NCBI RefSeq assembly: GCF_034929435.1
Contig: NZ_JAYFUM010000005.1
Span: 248,001-312,000, forward strand
Source of the DNA: Arcicella rigui
GTDB lineage: Bacteria; Bacteroidota; Bacteroidia; Cytophagales; Spirosomataceae
DNA length: 64,000 bases
Direction: 5' to 3'
A program made the position numbers and the translations under genes. Shown here in pieces: positions 24,292 to 31,858 of this stretch. A model generated the notes under the pieces. That model saw only the letters and a list, made by a program, of their open reading frames with translations. It searched no databases and had not been told where the DNA came from. Every line of letters begins with the position of its first letter. The stretch's first letter is position 1.

Positions 24292-25134
24292 TTAATTTTT
24301 CTTACGTTCGTTTCGTGCTTTATTAATATTATCCCAAGCCTCTTTAGTTAGTACAGCGAGTATATCTTTATGGCAATCCCAAATGTTTATATAGTTTTCA
24401 GACATAACGATATGCTGTTCCCAATTAGCAAATTTTTCATAGAGCATTAGCGTACAAATATCCGTTGCTGTAATAAAATCGCCTGTTTCTGGCAGATGAG
24501 TGTGCATCGTAACAACCTTTTCTTCTGGTGTTTTGGCATAATTGATTGGAATAATATTTTTATGAAGTCGCTTTTTACTCAACAATTGATTTTGTTTATT
24601 GAATGTCAGCAAATAGTCATTGCCAAGTATTACTACTCCTGTTTTTTCGGGGCCAGTTAAAACATATACTTTCTTTTCCGACCCACTGATGATTGGAATG
24701 AGATTAAGACTCGTGTTGGTATAAGATTTAAAAATGGTGTCAGAATTGATTTCAGCTAAAGCCTGTTTTCTTATCGAGTATAAATCAGCTTCGGAGTTTG
24801 AAAATGCTCTTTCAGTGCCATCAACGAGGGCTGTTTGAGTATTGTAAGTGCTATCAAAAGAAATGGTGGCAAGTACTTTTGGCGTGGCATCAGTTGAAAA
24901 AAATACACACTTTGAGATACTTTTTTCGGAATAGGAAAAATAGCCAGCAACTTTTGCTTTTTTGTCATTTAATTTTTCAAAAAACAAGTCAGTACCGTAC
25001 CAAGAAGCCAATTCTGAACGATAAAGTTGTTTTCCTTCTGTAACAATTGCAGAGGTTTGGTCATCTATTTTATTTTGACTAAGTATAGGAGTACTCAAAG
25101 TGAAGTAGATGAAAAGGAGCGTCAATTTTTTCAT
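24292..25134 (-). CDS. Secreted protein with JAMM-like metal motif, function unknown
   Basis: A 280-residue exported protein with a signal peptide MKKLTLLFIYFTLSTPILSQ. I do not recognise a named family. Near the C-terminus it has HTHLPETGDFITATD (211-225), which fits the JAMM/MPN+ spacing H-x-H-x8-S/T-x2-D with Thr in place of Ser (H211, H213, T222, D225). This is followed by well-formed hydrophobic helices (CTLMLYEKF). The JAMM catalytic Glu normally lies upstream; a candidate cannot be chosen with certainty. Most of residues 25-200 look like beta-rich filler. It could be a periplasmic JAMM-like peptidase or a dead relative. A 65-aa YqaE gene lies 20 nt upstream on the same strand. Confidence 0.6.
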   Translation of the reverse strand: MKKLTLLFIYFTLSTPILSQNKIDDQTSAIVTEGKQLYRSELASWYGTDLFFEKLNDKKAKVAGYFSYSEKSISKCVFFSTDATPKVLATISFDSTYNTQTALVDGTERAFSNSEADLYSIRKQALAEINSDTIFKSYTNTSLNLIPIISGSEKKVYVLTGPEKTGVVILGNDYLLTFNKQNQLLSKKRLHKNIIPINYAKTPEEKVVTMHTHLPETGDFITATDICTLMLYEKFANWEQHIVMSENYINIWDCHKDILAVLTKEAWDNINKARNERKKN

Positions 25135-25154
25135 AATTTAAGGATGTATAGCGT

Positions 25155-25352
25155 TTACTTATTCTTTAAAGCCTTAATCAATTTATCATTTCTACTTTCA
25201 GCCCTGTCGTTTTGTAGAGAAATTACTGCCCAAATAGCGGCTGGAATCCAACCTATTAAGGTGATTTGTAAAAGTAAACAGATGATACCTGTGAATATTC
25301 TTCCACGAAGAATAAACGAAAGAAATGGAAAGAAAATAGCAATTAATGTCAT
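25155..25352 (-). CDS. YqaE/Pmp3 family small membrane protein
   Basis: A 65-residue peptide with two transmembrane helices. The Pmp3-like core has FFPFLSFILRGR, then LLLQITLIGWIPAAIWAVISLQ, here cited only by its landmark GWIPAAIWAV (about 34-43). Pmp3/YqaE peptides are associated with membrane potential and stress tolerance. The family's usual length is 50-60 aa; this one has a charged C-terminal tail (NDRAESRNDKLIK). It lies just upstream of the 24292-25134 gene and may be cotranscribed with it. Confidence 0.8.
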   Translation of the reverse strand: MTLIAIFFPFLSFILRGRIFTGIICLLLQITLIGWIPAAIWAVISLQNDRAESRNDKLIKALKNK

Positions 25353-25523
25353 AGTGAAATATGGTTAAAGGGCTTATAATTAAATTTTTGGAAGGTTACT
25401 TCGTATGGCTGATAAAGCTAATTGTATAATTGTTTCACAACCTACTATTTTCTTGTAAAAGTCCCAAATCAAAGTATAAATCATTTCTGAAAAATTACTG
25501 AACAGTGTTGGTATAGCAAAAAA

Positions 25524-25551
25524 AACCTCGAAAGCTTTTCCTTTCGAGGTT
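25524..25551 (-). terminator. Terminator after the RAYT-like gene
   Basis: A perfect 11-bp stem AACCTCGAAAG/CTTTCGAGGTT (25524-25534 with 25541-25551) with a 6-nt loop. On the minus strand it is followed by a run of T. It lies 40 nt past the stop at 25592. An apparent 72-codon frame across it is not a gene. Confidence 0.82.
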
Positions 25552-25591
25552 AAAAATTTAATATGTTGTAAATCAATATTAATCAAAATGC

Positions 25592-26344
25592 TTAACAACC
25601 GGGCCAGTGTGAAATAATCCCAAAATCATCTATCCCATGTTCATAAAATTTTGCTGATGAGTATGGGTAGTTTTTGGGTAAATCTGCCAAAAGCCATTTT
25701 TTACTGGTTGGTGTTTCATGAATTTTATCAATGGTTTCTTGCCAGTCGAAAGGAGAGTAGAGTGGAGTCGATTGATGCTTTTTCTCCCAAAAATTGTAAA
25801 GATGTTTTTCTGCATCTACTTCAAAATGAGATAATACCGCTGGATTATGAAGCGATAGATTTTCTAAGAAAAGGTTACCGATTTTATTCATAAAGGCTGC
25901 GTTTACTTTCTCATTTTCGTTTTCTCTTTCCATTGACCATATAACATCGAAGTGATTTGGCATGATTACAAAAGCAAACACTTTGATTTTACGCTGTCTG
26001 ACAAGGTTTTGTAGGCTATTTACAATGATATTTTTTAAAGAATCATCTTCTAATAAGTGATAATGTTTGGCAATTACAAAGCTTTGATAATAAGGGAAAT
26101 AGGTATCTAAACTCGGATATTTTATGTTTTGAATTTGCCCGTTTACTTTTTGTGGTGTTTCATTACTGACGGAGGTCTGAGTTAAAGAAAGTACTGGAGG
26201 AATTAGATACTCTGTTTGATTGCTAAATTCTTCATCATTGGCGACTTGAATTCTTTTTACTGTTTTTCTTCCAAGAAAGAAAAAAACAGCCATAAATAAA
26301 TTGATGGCTGCCATCATTACTGTTTGTCCTGTTTGAAGTCTCAT
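25592..26344 (-). CDS. Catalytically dead RAYT relative with N-terminal membrane segment
   Basis: 250 residues. Residues of about 80-250 are clearly homologous to the RAYT at 23631-24161: IKVFAFVIMPNH, AFM..., LENLSLHNP..LSHFEV, and the closing SSAKFYEHGID. The HUH motif reads MPNHFDVIW, so the second metal His is Asp (D133). The catalytic Tyr position is Lys (K207 in TIDKIHETP), and NNP became ETP. Nuclease activity is therefore very unlikely, yet the frame is intact for 250 codons. The N-terminus adds a hydrophobic segment (AAINLFMAVFFFLG, 12-25) and about 50 linker residues absent from RAYTs. It has its own terminator. Either it is decaying or it has been co-opted, for example as a membrane-tethered DNA-hairpin binder. 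Confidence 0.75.
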   Translation of the reverse strand: MRLQTGQTVMMAAINLFMAVFFFLGRKTVKRIQVANDEEFSNQTEYLIPPVLSLTQTSVSNETPQKVNGQIQNIKYPSLDTYFPYYQSFVIAKHYHLLEDDSLKNIIVNSLQNLVRQRKIKVFAFVIMPNHFDVIWSMERENENEKVNAAFMNKIGNLFLENLSLHNPAVLSHFEVDAEKHLYNFWEKKHQSTPLYSPFDWQETIDKIHETPTSKKWLLADLPKNYPYSSAKFYEHGIDDFGIISHWPGC

Positions 26345-26719
26345 TTTTGTTTTTTCTTTTGATGATAAATTTTAGAGTATAAGTTGATTAGGAGAATAAT
26401 GATTAGTGGACTATATTTAAACGACAAGTGATGTGTTTTATTCTTTGAAATATAGTTTGTAGTAGTATATACGAGAAGGGGGAGGCTATGGATTTGCGGT
26501 ATTTTATTTATCTTTCAAGATTTTTTATAACTAAATTTAGTTGGAAATTATTGAAACTTTTTAGATTATCCAAAAAAAAATTTACAAATTAGGTATTGCT
26601 TAAAATGTAATGAAACAACAAATTTATAAATCTGTCTCTTGTTGCAGGATTTTTTTGAAAGATACCCATTAATTTAGTGTAACCATTAACGCTTATATTT
26701 ATTTGTCAATGTTCAATGA
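26345..26719. other. Intergenic region, divergent promoters expected
   Basis: 375 bp between the divergent genes at 26344 and 26720. It is AT-rich. I see no gene, no convincing TTG/TAnnTTTG pair and no hairpin of note. Confidence 0.5.
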
Positions 26720-27187
26720 ATGAAAGAGGAAGCCTTAGTAAATCAGCAATATCTATTAGAGAAATACCCCGGAAAAGGAGGCTGGACTTATGCCGTTATT
26801 CCAGAAGTATTGCAGGATAAATCTTCGTACTTTGGTTGGGTAAGGGTACGTGGCAGTATTGATGATTTTGAATTCAGTAATTTTCGTTTGATGCCTATGG
26901 GCAATGGCAAGCTCTTTTTACCAGTAAAAGCTGAAATCAGAAAAAAGATTAAGAAAAAAGAAGGAGATTGGGTAAAAATTATCCTTTATGCAGACCATAC
27001 GCCAACAGCAATTCCTGAGGAATTATTACTTTGCTTAGACGATGAACCCAAAGCAAAACAAGCATTTTTAAAAATAACTGACGGTGAAAAGAAAGCCATT
27101 ATTGATTGGATTTATTCAGCCAAAAAGGAAGAAACAAAAATCGAAAGGATAGTGAAGGCGATAAATGATTTGTTGAAAATAGATTGA
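26720..27187 (+). CDS. DUF1905 / YdeI-OmpD-associated family protein
   Basis: A 155-residue cytoplasmic protein. The N-terminal half (about 15-90) is a DUF1905 beta-barrel-like domain (GWTYAVIP, GWVRVRGSIDDFEF, LMPMGNGKLFLPVKAEIRK). The C-terminal half (about 100-155) matches the YdeI/OmpD-associated helical segment (FLKITDGEKKAIIDWIYSAKKEETKIERI, landmark only). Members have been linked loosely to bacteriocin protection or peptide tolerance; the molecular role is unknown. It stands alone, with a shared convergent terminator. Confidence 0.8.
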   Translation: MKEEALVNQQYLLEKYPGKGGWTYAVIPEVLQDKSSYFGWVRVRGSIDDFEFSNFRLMPMGNGKLFLPVKAEIRKKIKKKEGDWVKIILYADHTPTAIPEELLLCLDDEPKAKQAFLKITDGEKKAIIDWIYSAKKEETKIERIVKAINDLLKID

Positions 27188-27193
27188 AGTTTT

Positions 27194-27229
27194 CGACTCA
27201 TTTATTAATCAGGATTAATAAATGAGCCG
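27194..27229. terminator. Convergent terminator
   Basis: A 14-bp stem CTCATTTATTAATC/GATTAATAAATGAG (27197-27210 with 27213-27226), extended by CG pairs, between the genes ending at 27187 and 27237. Confidence 0.75.
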
Positions 27230-27236
27230 AAAGGGT

Positions 27237-28202
27237 TTATAGATTTTTGAGATATTCCAAGAAAGCCTCTTTGGTTGTTTTTTCTAATTTTATGTCAATT
27301 ACTTGGTTTTCTTCAACATTAAATTCTTTGATGAATGAATATAGGTTGTTTTCATTCGTAACTGCAAAGCAAATGAGTTTAGCGTGTTCACCTACGGGTA
27401 AGTCGAGTGATTTTCCACCCCAGATTTGTATTATGGATTTAATTCTATCCAGATATAAAAAAGAGCTTATTAATTCAATCTCAGGTTTTGTAGAAGTTAA
27501 TTTAATACTTGTTTTAGCACCTGTATAATTATAAAATTTATCACAGTTTATCCAACCAATTTGGCTTGGAAAAATCTCATAATTATTTTGCCCAAAGAAA
27601 ATAGCAGATTGTAGAGAGTCTTTTTGACCTAAAAACTCTTCTTGCATTTGTGCCAATTTCCAATTTACATTACCATTACTTTGTTCTTGCCCATAAAATA
27701 TTTTCATTTCACGGTCGTTCCCATTACTCGGAATACTAACCGAAAACTGGCTGGTCTCCCTTAATTTTAAATTTTTCCCATCTTTCGTTGCGGTTACATA
27801 TACTTGTCCAGCCGTAACCAGAATTTTCCCATCTGAAACTGTTGGTTTTCCATTCAAAATCATATCCATCGGACTGTACAGCTCTTTAATTTGAATATCA
27901 ATAGGATATTCTACCCATCTACCGTCCTCGAATGTAAAGTCATACGAATTTGCTTTAACCACCGTTCCTCTTGGTGTAGTAAAGGGAAAGTCTGCGGAAC
28001 TACTCACTGTTTTTTTTACAGGTTCAACCGCTACAATTGGTTTTTTATTAGTTTCTGTAACAGGGACAAATGTTTCTGTATCAATAATCGGAACGATATT
28101 ATCTTTTGTGATAACATCAAATCTTTCTTTTGAACAACTTGAAAATAGCGTAGCCATTAAGGTTAGGGCAATAAAGATGCGAAAGGTAGGATAGGTTTTC
28201 AT
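27237..28202 (-). CDS. Lipoprotein of unknown function
   Basis: 321 residues. The signal peptide ends in a lipobox LFSSC with the lipidated Cys near 23, followed by SKERFDV. No known domain is recognised. The N-terminal linker is Val/Thr/Pro/Lys-rich (about 35-70). The body is beta-rich, with WVEYPIDIQIKELYSPMDMIL-type strands (landmark IKELYSPMD) reminiscent of carbohydrate-binding or ZU5-like modules, but that is only an impression. It is the second gene of a pair: the barrel-like gene at 28213 lies 10 nt upstream on the same strand, so they probably form an operon of envelope proteins. Confidence 0.65.
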   Translation of the reverse strand: MKTYPTFRIFIALTLMATLFSSCSKERFDVITKDNIVPIIDTETFVPVTETNKKPIVAVEPVKKTVSSSADFPFTTPRGTVVKANSYDFTFEDGRWVEYPIDIQIKELYSPMDMILNGKPTVSDGKILVTAGQVYVTATKDGKNLKLRETSQFSVSIPSNGNDREMKIFYGQEQSNGNVNWKLAQMQEEFLGQKDSLQSAIFFGQNNYEIFPSQIGWINCDKFYNYTGAKTSIKLTSTKPEIELISSFLYLDRIKSIIQIWGGKSLDLPVGEHAKLICFAVTNENNLYSFIKEFNVEENQVIDIKLEKTTKEAFLEYLKNL

Positions 28203-28212
28203 ATCTGAGCGT

Positions 28213-28788
28213 TTAGTAAATAACAGGACAATTAGCTTTTCGTTTAGATTTTATATAGGCAGGACAAAAGATTAAACCAACTTCGCCATAACTTTCTTGC
28301 CAGCGAATGTTGTACTTAATTTCAGCAAAAAGACGTACATTATAATTGCCAATAGCAGTCCCAATACCTACTTCTGGAAGAATATTATTTTGTTTAGAAT
28401 TGGCTTGTTGGGTTTCTACATAGTTGATCCAACGATTATACTCCGCCCCAGCCGTTAAGTAAACCATTGGCTTTTCTTTTTCTACACTTCTTTTGAAACC
28501 TTTCAATCTTTCATTTCCCTTGATAATGACATAATGAACATTGATTCCACCATATAATTCATGGATTGTATTGAATGCAGGAGCGTACTTGAATTGAGGT
28601 ACAACAAATACACGAGGAATAACAGGAATTTGAGCTCGAAGACCCATTCCTACACTTTGTAAGGGAAAATTGTACATTCCCGAAACGCCAAAAGCTATTT
28701 TATCTTGAGAATATAACGAGAGATTCGCAGATAGTAAGAAACAAAAGGCATAAAACAATTTGTACACTAAGGTAGAGTTTTTAAACAT
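28213..28788 (-). CDS. Outer-membrane beta-barrel-like protein of unknown function
   Basis: A 191-residue exported protein with a signal peptide (about 1-28, ending LYSQ). The remaining sequence alternates polar and hydrophobic residues with aromatic strand ends (VVPQFKYAPAF, LTAGAEYNRWINYV, VRLFAEIKYNIRW). This suggests an 8-strand porin-like barrel. The final block NCPVIY is not the usual C-terminal aromatic. The partner lipoprotein lies 10 nt downstream. No family is recognised. Confidence 0.6.
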   Translation of the reverse strand: MFKNSTLVYKLFYAFCFLLSANLSLYSQDKIAFGVSGMYNFPLQSVGMGLRAQIPVIPRVFVVPQFKYAPAFNTIHELYGGINVHYVIIKGNERLKGFKRSVEKEKPMVYLTAGAEYNRWINYVETQQANSKQNNILPEVGIGTAIGNYNVRLFAEIKYNIRWQESYGEVGLIFCPAYIKSKRKANCPVIY

Positions 28789-28947
28789 TGAGCAATTAGC
28801 TTATTATTAGAGTTTAGATAAACTTATTTTAAATCGGTGATAAAGATAGTAAATAAGTGATAAAAATAATGATGTACAGTAAATGAGAAATATAAATTTT
28901 CACTTTGAATGAACCATGTTTACCAAAGGCTCATCTGAGGACAATAA

Positions 28948-28981
28948 AAAAGCCTTAACATTTTGAAATGTTAAGGCTTTT
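28948..28981 (-). terminator. Terminator of the tRNA-Val transcript
   Basis: A perfect 16-bp stem AAAAGCCTTAACATTT/AAATGTTAAGGCTTTT (28948-28963 with 28966-28981), ending in T residues on the minus strand. It abuts the encoded CCA end of the second tRNA. Confidence 0.85.
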
Positions 28982-29058
28982 GGTGGTCCCACTAGGATTC
29001 GAACCTAGGACCCCCTGCTTGTAAGGCAGGTGCTCTGAACCAGCTGAGCTATGAAACC
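28981..29058 (-). tRNA. tRNA-Val (anticodon UAC), second copy
   Basis: The minus strand folds into a full cloverleaf: acceptor GGTTTCA/TGGGACC, D stem GCTC/GAGC, anticodon stem CCTGC/GCAGG with loop CTTACAA (anticodon TAC) and T arm CTAGG-TTCGAAT-CCTAG. CCA is encoded (28981-28983). It is identical to the copy at 29078-29155. Confidence 0.96.
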
Positions 29059-29077
29059 GAGATTGTTGTTTGTAATT

Positions 29078-29155
29078 TGGTGGTCCCACTAGGATTCGAA
29101 CCTAGGACCCCCTGCTTGTAAGGCAGGTGCTCTGAACCAGCTGAGCTATGAAACC
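29078..29155 (-). tRNA. tRNA-Val (anticodon UAC), first copy
   Basis: The same sequence and cloverleaf as the copy at 28981-29058, with CCA encoded at 29078-29080. A 19-nt spacer separates the two, and both are read from the promoter at 29180-29210. Confidence 0.96.
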
Positions 29156-29179
29156 AAATCCCTTTCTTTTAAGGTGGTG

Positions 29180-29210
29180 CAAAATTAGGCTTTATTTCCT
29201 TATTGTCCAA
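29180..29210 (-). promoter_or_regulatory. tRNA-Val promoter
   Basis: On the minus strand, TTG (29208-29210), a 20-nt spacer and TAATTTTG (29180-29187) give an exact match to the Bacteroidota consensus. Predicted transcription begins about 19 nt before the mature tRNA 5' end. Confidence 0.8.
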
Positions 29211-29442
29211 ACTTCATCAAAGAAAAAATTTAATACTTTTTGTAAAAAAATGATAAGTGTTTTATTATCAGTAAGTTAAAATTTGATATTTTTTTGTTGT
29301 TTTTTAGATAATCTATCTTGATTAATCGAATCTATATGACTTCGATAATTGTCCTAATCGGTGAAGTACTTTTCAGAGAAACACTCATGCCATTTTTAAT
29401 ATAGGTTGTTGATGTTTTTAACCTTTCATAACAATTAAAGTT

Positions 29443-29471
29443 TTGATTATTCGTCTAACTGGATAAATTTG
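29443..29471 (+). promoter_or_regulatory. Promoter of the terC gene
   Basis: TTG (29443-29445), an 18-nt spacer and TAAATTTG (29464-29471). The leader would be about 25 nt, leaving no room for a manganese riboswitch. The stretch 29211-29440 shows no gene. Confidence 0.6.
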
Positions 29472-29500
29472 TGAATCAATTTATTTAAACCAAAATTAAA

Positions 29501-30277
29501 ATGTCACAATTATTTACGGCTGATGCTATCATTAGTTTAATTACACTTACTTTTCTTGAAATCGTTCTTGGAATTGATAATATCATTTTCATTTCGATTG
29601 CGGCCAACAAATTAGCCAAGAAAGACCAAGCTAAAGCCCGCAATATTGGTTTATTGTTGGCAATGGTTTTCAGAGTTACCTTATTGTTTGGTATTTCATT
29701 TATCATTTCTCTGCAAGAACCATTTGCTCACATTGATTTGAGTTGGTTGAAGGCTGGTGTTTCTGGTCAAAGTTTGATTCTGTTTGTAGGTGGTTTGTTT
29801 TTGTTGTTTAAGGCAACATCTGAAATCCACGAAAAATTAGAAGTAGGCGGCGAACACGAAGTAACTGTTCCAAAAGGTTCGGCAGCTGATAAACTTACAG
29901 CGGTTGTACTTCAAATTGCTTTGATTAATATTGTTTTCTCGATTGACTCAATTTTGACTGCGATTGGTTTAACACAAAATTTACCGATTATGATTGCCTC
30001 GGTGGTATTGTCGATCATCATCATGATGGGATTTTCTGGCCCAGTTGGCGATTTTGTGAACCGTCACCCTTCAATTCAAATGCTTGGAATGGCATTTTTG
30101 ATTATGATTGGTTTTATGCTGATTGCTCAGTCTGCACACGATGCTCATGTTTCGATTTTGGGTTCTGGCGTAGGTGAAGTACCAAAAGGTTATTTATATT
30201 TTGCGATTGCTTTCTCACTTTTGGTTGAAGTATTGAATATCAGAGTACGAACCAAAGAGGATGTTGGTCATAAATAA
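29501..30277 (+). CDS. terC: TerC family integral membrane protein
   Basis: A 258-residue polytopic membrane protein with seven or more helices. The family motif FLEIVLGIDNIIFISI (residues 18-33), with membrane-embedded acidic residues, recurs as INIVFSIDSILTAIG near 147-161. This internal duplication is characteristic of TerC/Alx. Family members export manganese or metallate proteins during secretion, or confer tellurite resistance; which applies here is not known. It stands alone with its own promoter and terminator. Confidence 0.92.
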   Translation: MSQLFTADAIISLITLTFLEIVLGIDNIIFISIAANKLAKKDQAKARNIGLLLAMVFRVTLLFGISFIISLQEPFAHIDLSWLKAGVSGQSLILFVGGLFLLFKATSEIHEKLEVGGEHEVTVPKGSAADKLTAVVLQIALINIVFSIDSILTAIGLTQNLPIMIASVVLSIIIMMGFSGPVGDFVNRHPSIQMLGMAFLIMIGFMLIAQSAHDAHVSILGSGVGEVPKGYLYFAIAFSLLVEVLNIRVRTKEDVGHK

Positions 30278-30288
30278 TGATTCAAATA

Positions 30289-30324
30289 GCAAAACGTCCG
30301 ACTTTCTTGAGTCGGACGTTTTGC
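30289..30324. terminator. Bidirectional terminator between terC and the beta-lactamase gene
   Basis: A perfect 15-bp stem GCAAAACGTCCGACT/AGTCGGACGTTTTGC (30289-30303 with 30310-30324) with a 6-nt loop. It serves both convergent genes. Confidence 0.9.
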
Positions 30325-30325
30325 T

Positions 30326-31156
30326 TTATAAGATATTCAAGGTTTTGAAAATTTCTTCTGTAATACTTTTTCTGGCATTAATAAATTTATCCTTATCAGG
30401 ATTAATCGCTTCAATATTATTGGCAAAAAAATACACTTTTGTTCCTTTGGTGACCCAGCCTACAAACCAACCAATGTTGTTTTTTTGCTCTTTTTCATTT
30501 TCTGTTCCTGCTTTTATGATATTGGTTGCCCAACCAGTCTTTCCTCTTAAAATATAATTAGGTTTGGTTTCCAGCAAAAGCATGGTTTTTACAATTTCCA
30601 TATTTCGTTTGGTAAATGGCAATTGATTTTTATACAGTTTTACCAAAAAGTCAACTTGTTCTTTTTGTGAAATAATAGATTTACCTTCCAGCCAAAACAT
30701 ATCTACATTTTGTGGTGTCACATCCATTTTCCCATAACTAAACTTTTTGAAAAAATCCTGATATTTTTTTGCTCCCACTTGTCGGGCAATTGCCTGATAG
30801 CAGGGTACACAAGAATATTTTAGAGCATTTTGAAAGCACAAATCTTGATTCCAATTTTTGATTTCACGCTCTACACCGTCCCATTTCAACGTTGTTGTTT
30901 CATCTTGTACAATTCCAGTTTCGAGGGCAATCAGCGAGTTGGGAATTTTAAAAGTTGAAGCAGGAATAAATCCTTTCAGACAACGCTGATAATTGTAAGC
31001 TGTATAAGTATTTTCGCTTAAATCATACAGAAGAAATGAGCCAACAAAACCATTTTTTTTGAAAATTGACTCAAAATCTTTTTCAACAATTTTTTGTGAA
31101 AATACTTCTACACTCATTTGAAGTAACAAGAGTAAAAAGAGTACTTGCTTTTTCAT
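30326..31156 (-). CDS. Class D (OXA-type) beta-lactamase
   Basis: A 276-residue periplasmic serine beta-lactamase with a signal peptide (1-20, ending EVFS). Class D motifs are in order: STFK (67-70, acylated Ser67 and carbamylated-type Lys70), SCV (115-117, the SxV motif), YGK (141-143, where YGN is usual), FWLEG (154-158, the omega-loop Trp) and KTGW (206-209). The length is typical of OXA enzymes. The YGN to YGK change is the one unusual position. No mobile element flanks it, so it looks resident. Its 79-nt upstream gap is half filled by the thioredoxin gene's terminator, so expression may depend on read-through. Confidence 0.9.
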   Translation of the reverse strand: MKKQVLFLLLLLQMSVEVFSQKIVEKDFESIFKKNGFVGSFLLYDLSENTYTAYNYQRCLKGFIPASTFKIPNSLIALETGIVQDETTTLKWDGVEREIKNWNQDLCFQNALKYSCVPCYQAIARQVGAKKYQDFFKKFSYGKMDVTPQNVDMFWLEGKSIISQKEQVDFLVKLYKNQLPFTKRNMEIVKTMLLLETKPNYILRGKTGWATNIIKAGTENEKEQKNNIGWFVGWVTKGTKVYFFANNIEAINPDKDKFINARKSITEEIFKTLNIL

Positions 31157-31174
31157 GTGAATACAATGTTTACG

Positions 31175-31217
31175 AAAAAAGCCGTGATACTGTTTGAAAC
31201 AAAATCACGGCTTTTTT
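31175..31217 (-). terminator. Terminator between the thioredoxin and beta-lactamase genes
   Basis: A 14-bp stem AAAAAAGCCGTGAT/ATCACGGCTTTTTT (31175-31188 with 31204-31217). It lies after the thioredoxin gene and only 18 nt before the beta-lactamase ATG. Confidence 0.88.
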
Positions 31218-31235
31218 CTTTGTTAAAAAGGCTAT

Positions 31236-31688
31236 TTATTTAGCAAATTTTTTCGCTTGGCTCAAAATGATATTGGCAGCACTTGGAATTGGATTAGGCA
31301 CACCTACCATTACTGTTTTTACTTTACCGTTTCCGTCCATAAAATAAAGTGAAGGATATGCTTCTACTGGATATTTTTCAGCTACTGCTGGCCCTTCTCC
31401 ATTTTCATAGTCCATCGCTACACAAACATACTTTTGGTTCATATAATCGCCCAAAGCTTTGTCTGTAAATACTTGTGTTTTTAATAATTTGCATGGCCCA
31501 CACCAAGTAGTGTAGCAATCCATCATAACCATTTTATTTTCTTTTTTAGCTTTTGCTAAAGCTTGTTTGAAAGTACCTTTAAAAAACTGAATACCTGTTG
31601 TACCTTCTTTTTTTGAAGGCTTATTTCCTGCAAATGCACTAATTGATAATACTGTAAAAAGAATGATAAGTAGCTTTGATTTTAACAT
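31236..31688 (-). CDS. Exported thioredoxin-fold protein
   Basis: A 150-residue periplasmic thioredoxin-like protein. A signal peptide (1-20, ending AFAG) is followed by a thioredoxin domain with the classical active site TTWCGPCK (about 59-66) and the cis-Pro strand EAYPSLYFMDGNGK. It probably reduces or oxidises disulfides in the envelope. It resembles DUF255/thioredoxin_7-type proteins (KGTFKQALAKAKKENKMVMMD pattern, landmark ALAKAKKENK). The partner is unknown. Confidence 0.88.
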   Translation of the reverse strand: MLKSKLLIILFTVLSISAFAGNKPSKKEGTTGIQFFKGTFKQALAKAKKENKMVMMDCYTTWCGPCKLLKTQVFTDKALGDYMNQKYVCVAMDYENGEGPAVAEKYPVEAYPSLYFMDGNGKVKTVMVGVPNPIPSAANIILSQAKKFAK

Positions 31689-31808
31689 GGGTTGAGTGGG
31701 TTTGAATGTGATTTACAAAAAGCTATTGTGGTTGATTAGATACGAAATAAATACTTTCAGCGGTATAGTATTAACAAACATTAACAATTTTGGTTTCAAC
31801 TAAAAATG

Positions 31809-31843
31809 AAAAGGCGTAAGAATTACAAACTCTTACGCCTTTT
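31809..31843 (-). terminator. dnaN terminator
   Basis: A 13-bp stem AAAAGGCGTAAGA/TCTTACGCCTTTT (31809-31821 with 31831-31843) just past the dnaN stop. A T run follows in both directions. Confidence 0.88.
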
Positions 31844-31858
31844 TTCTTTAGTGCTTCC

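Noticed and set aside
25380..25598. Possible 72-codon gene on the minus strand
   Set aside because: It spans the terminator at 25524-25551 and has no protein-like features or homology I recognise.
29211..29500. Manganese (yybP-ykoY) riboswitch before terC
   Set aside because: The predicted start leaves only about 25 nt of leader, and no matching stem architecture is visible.
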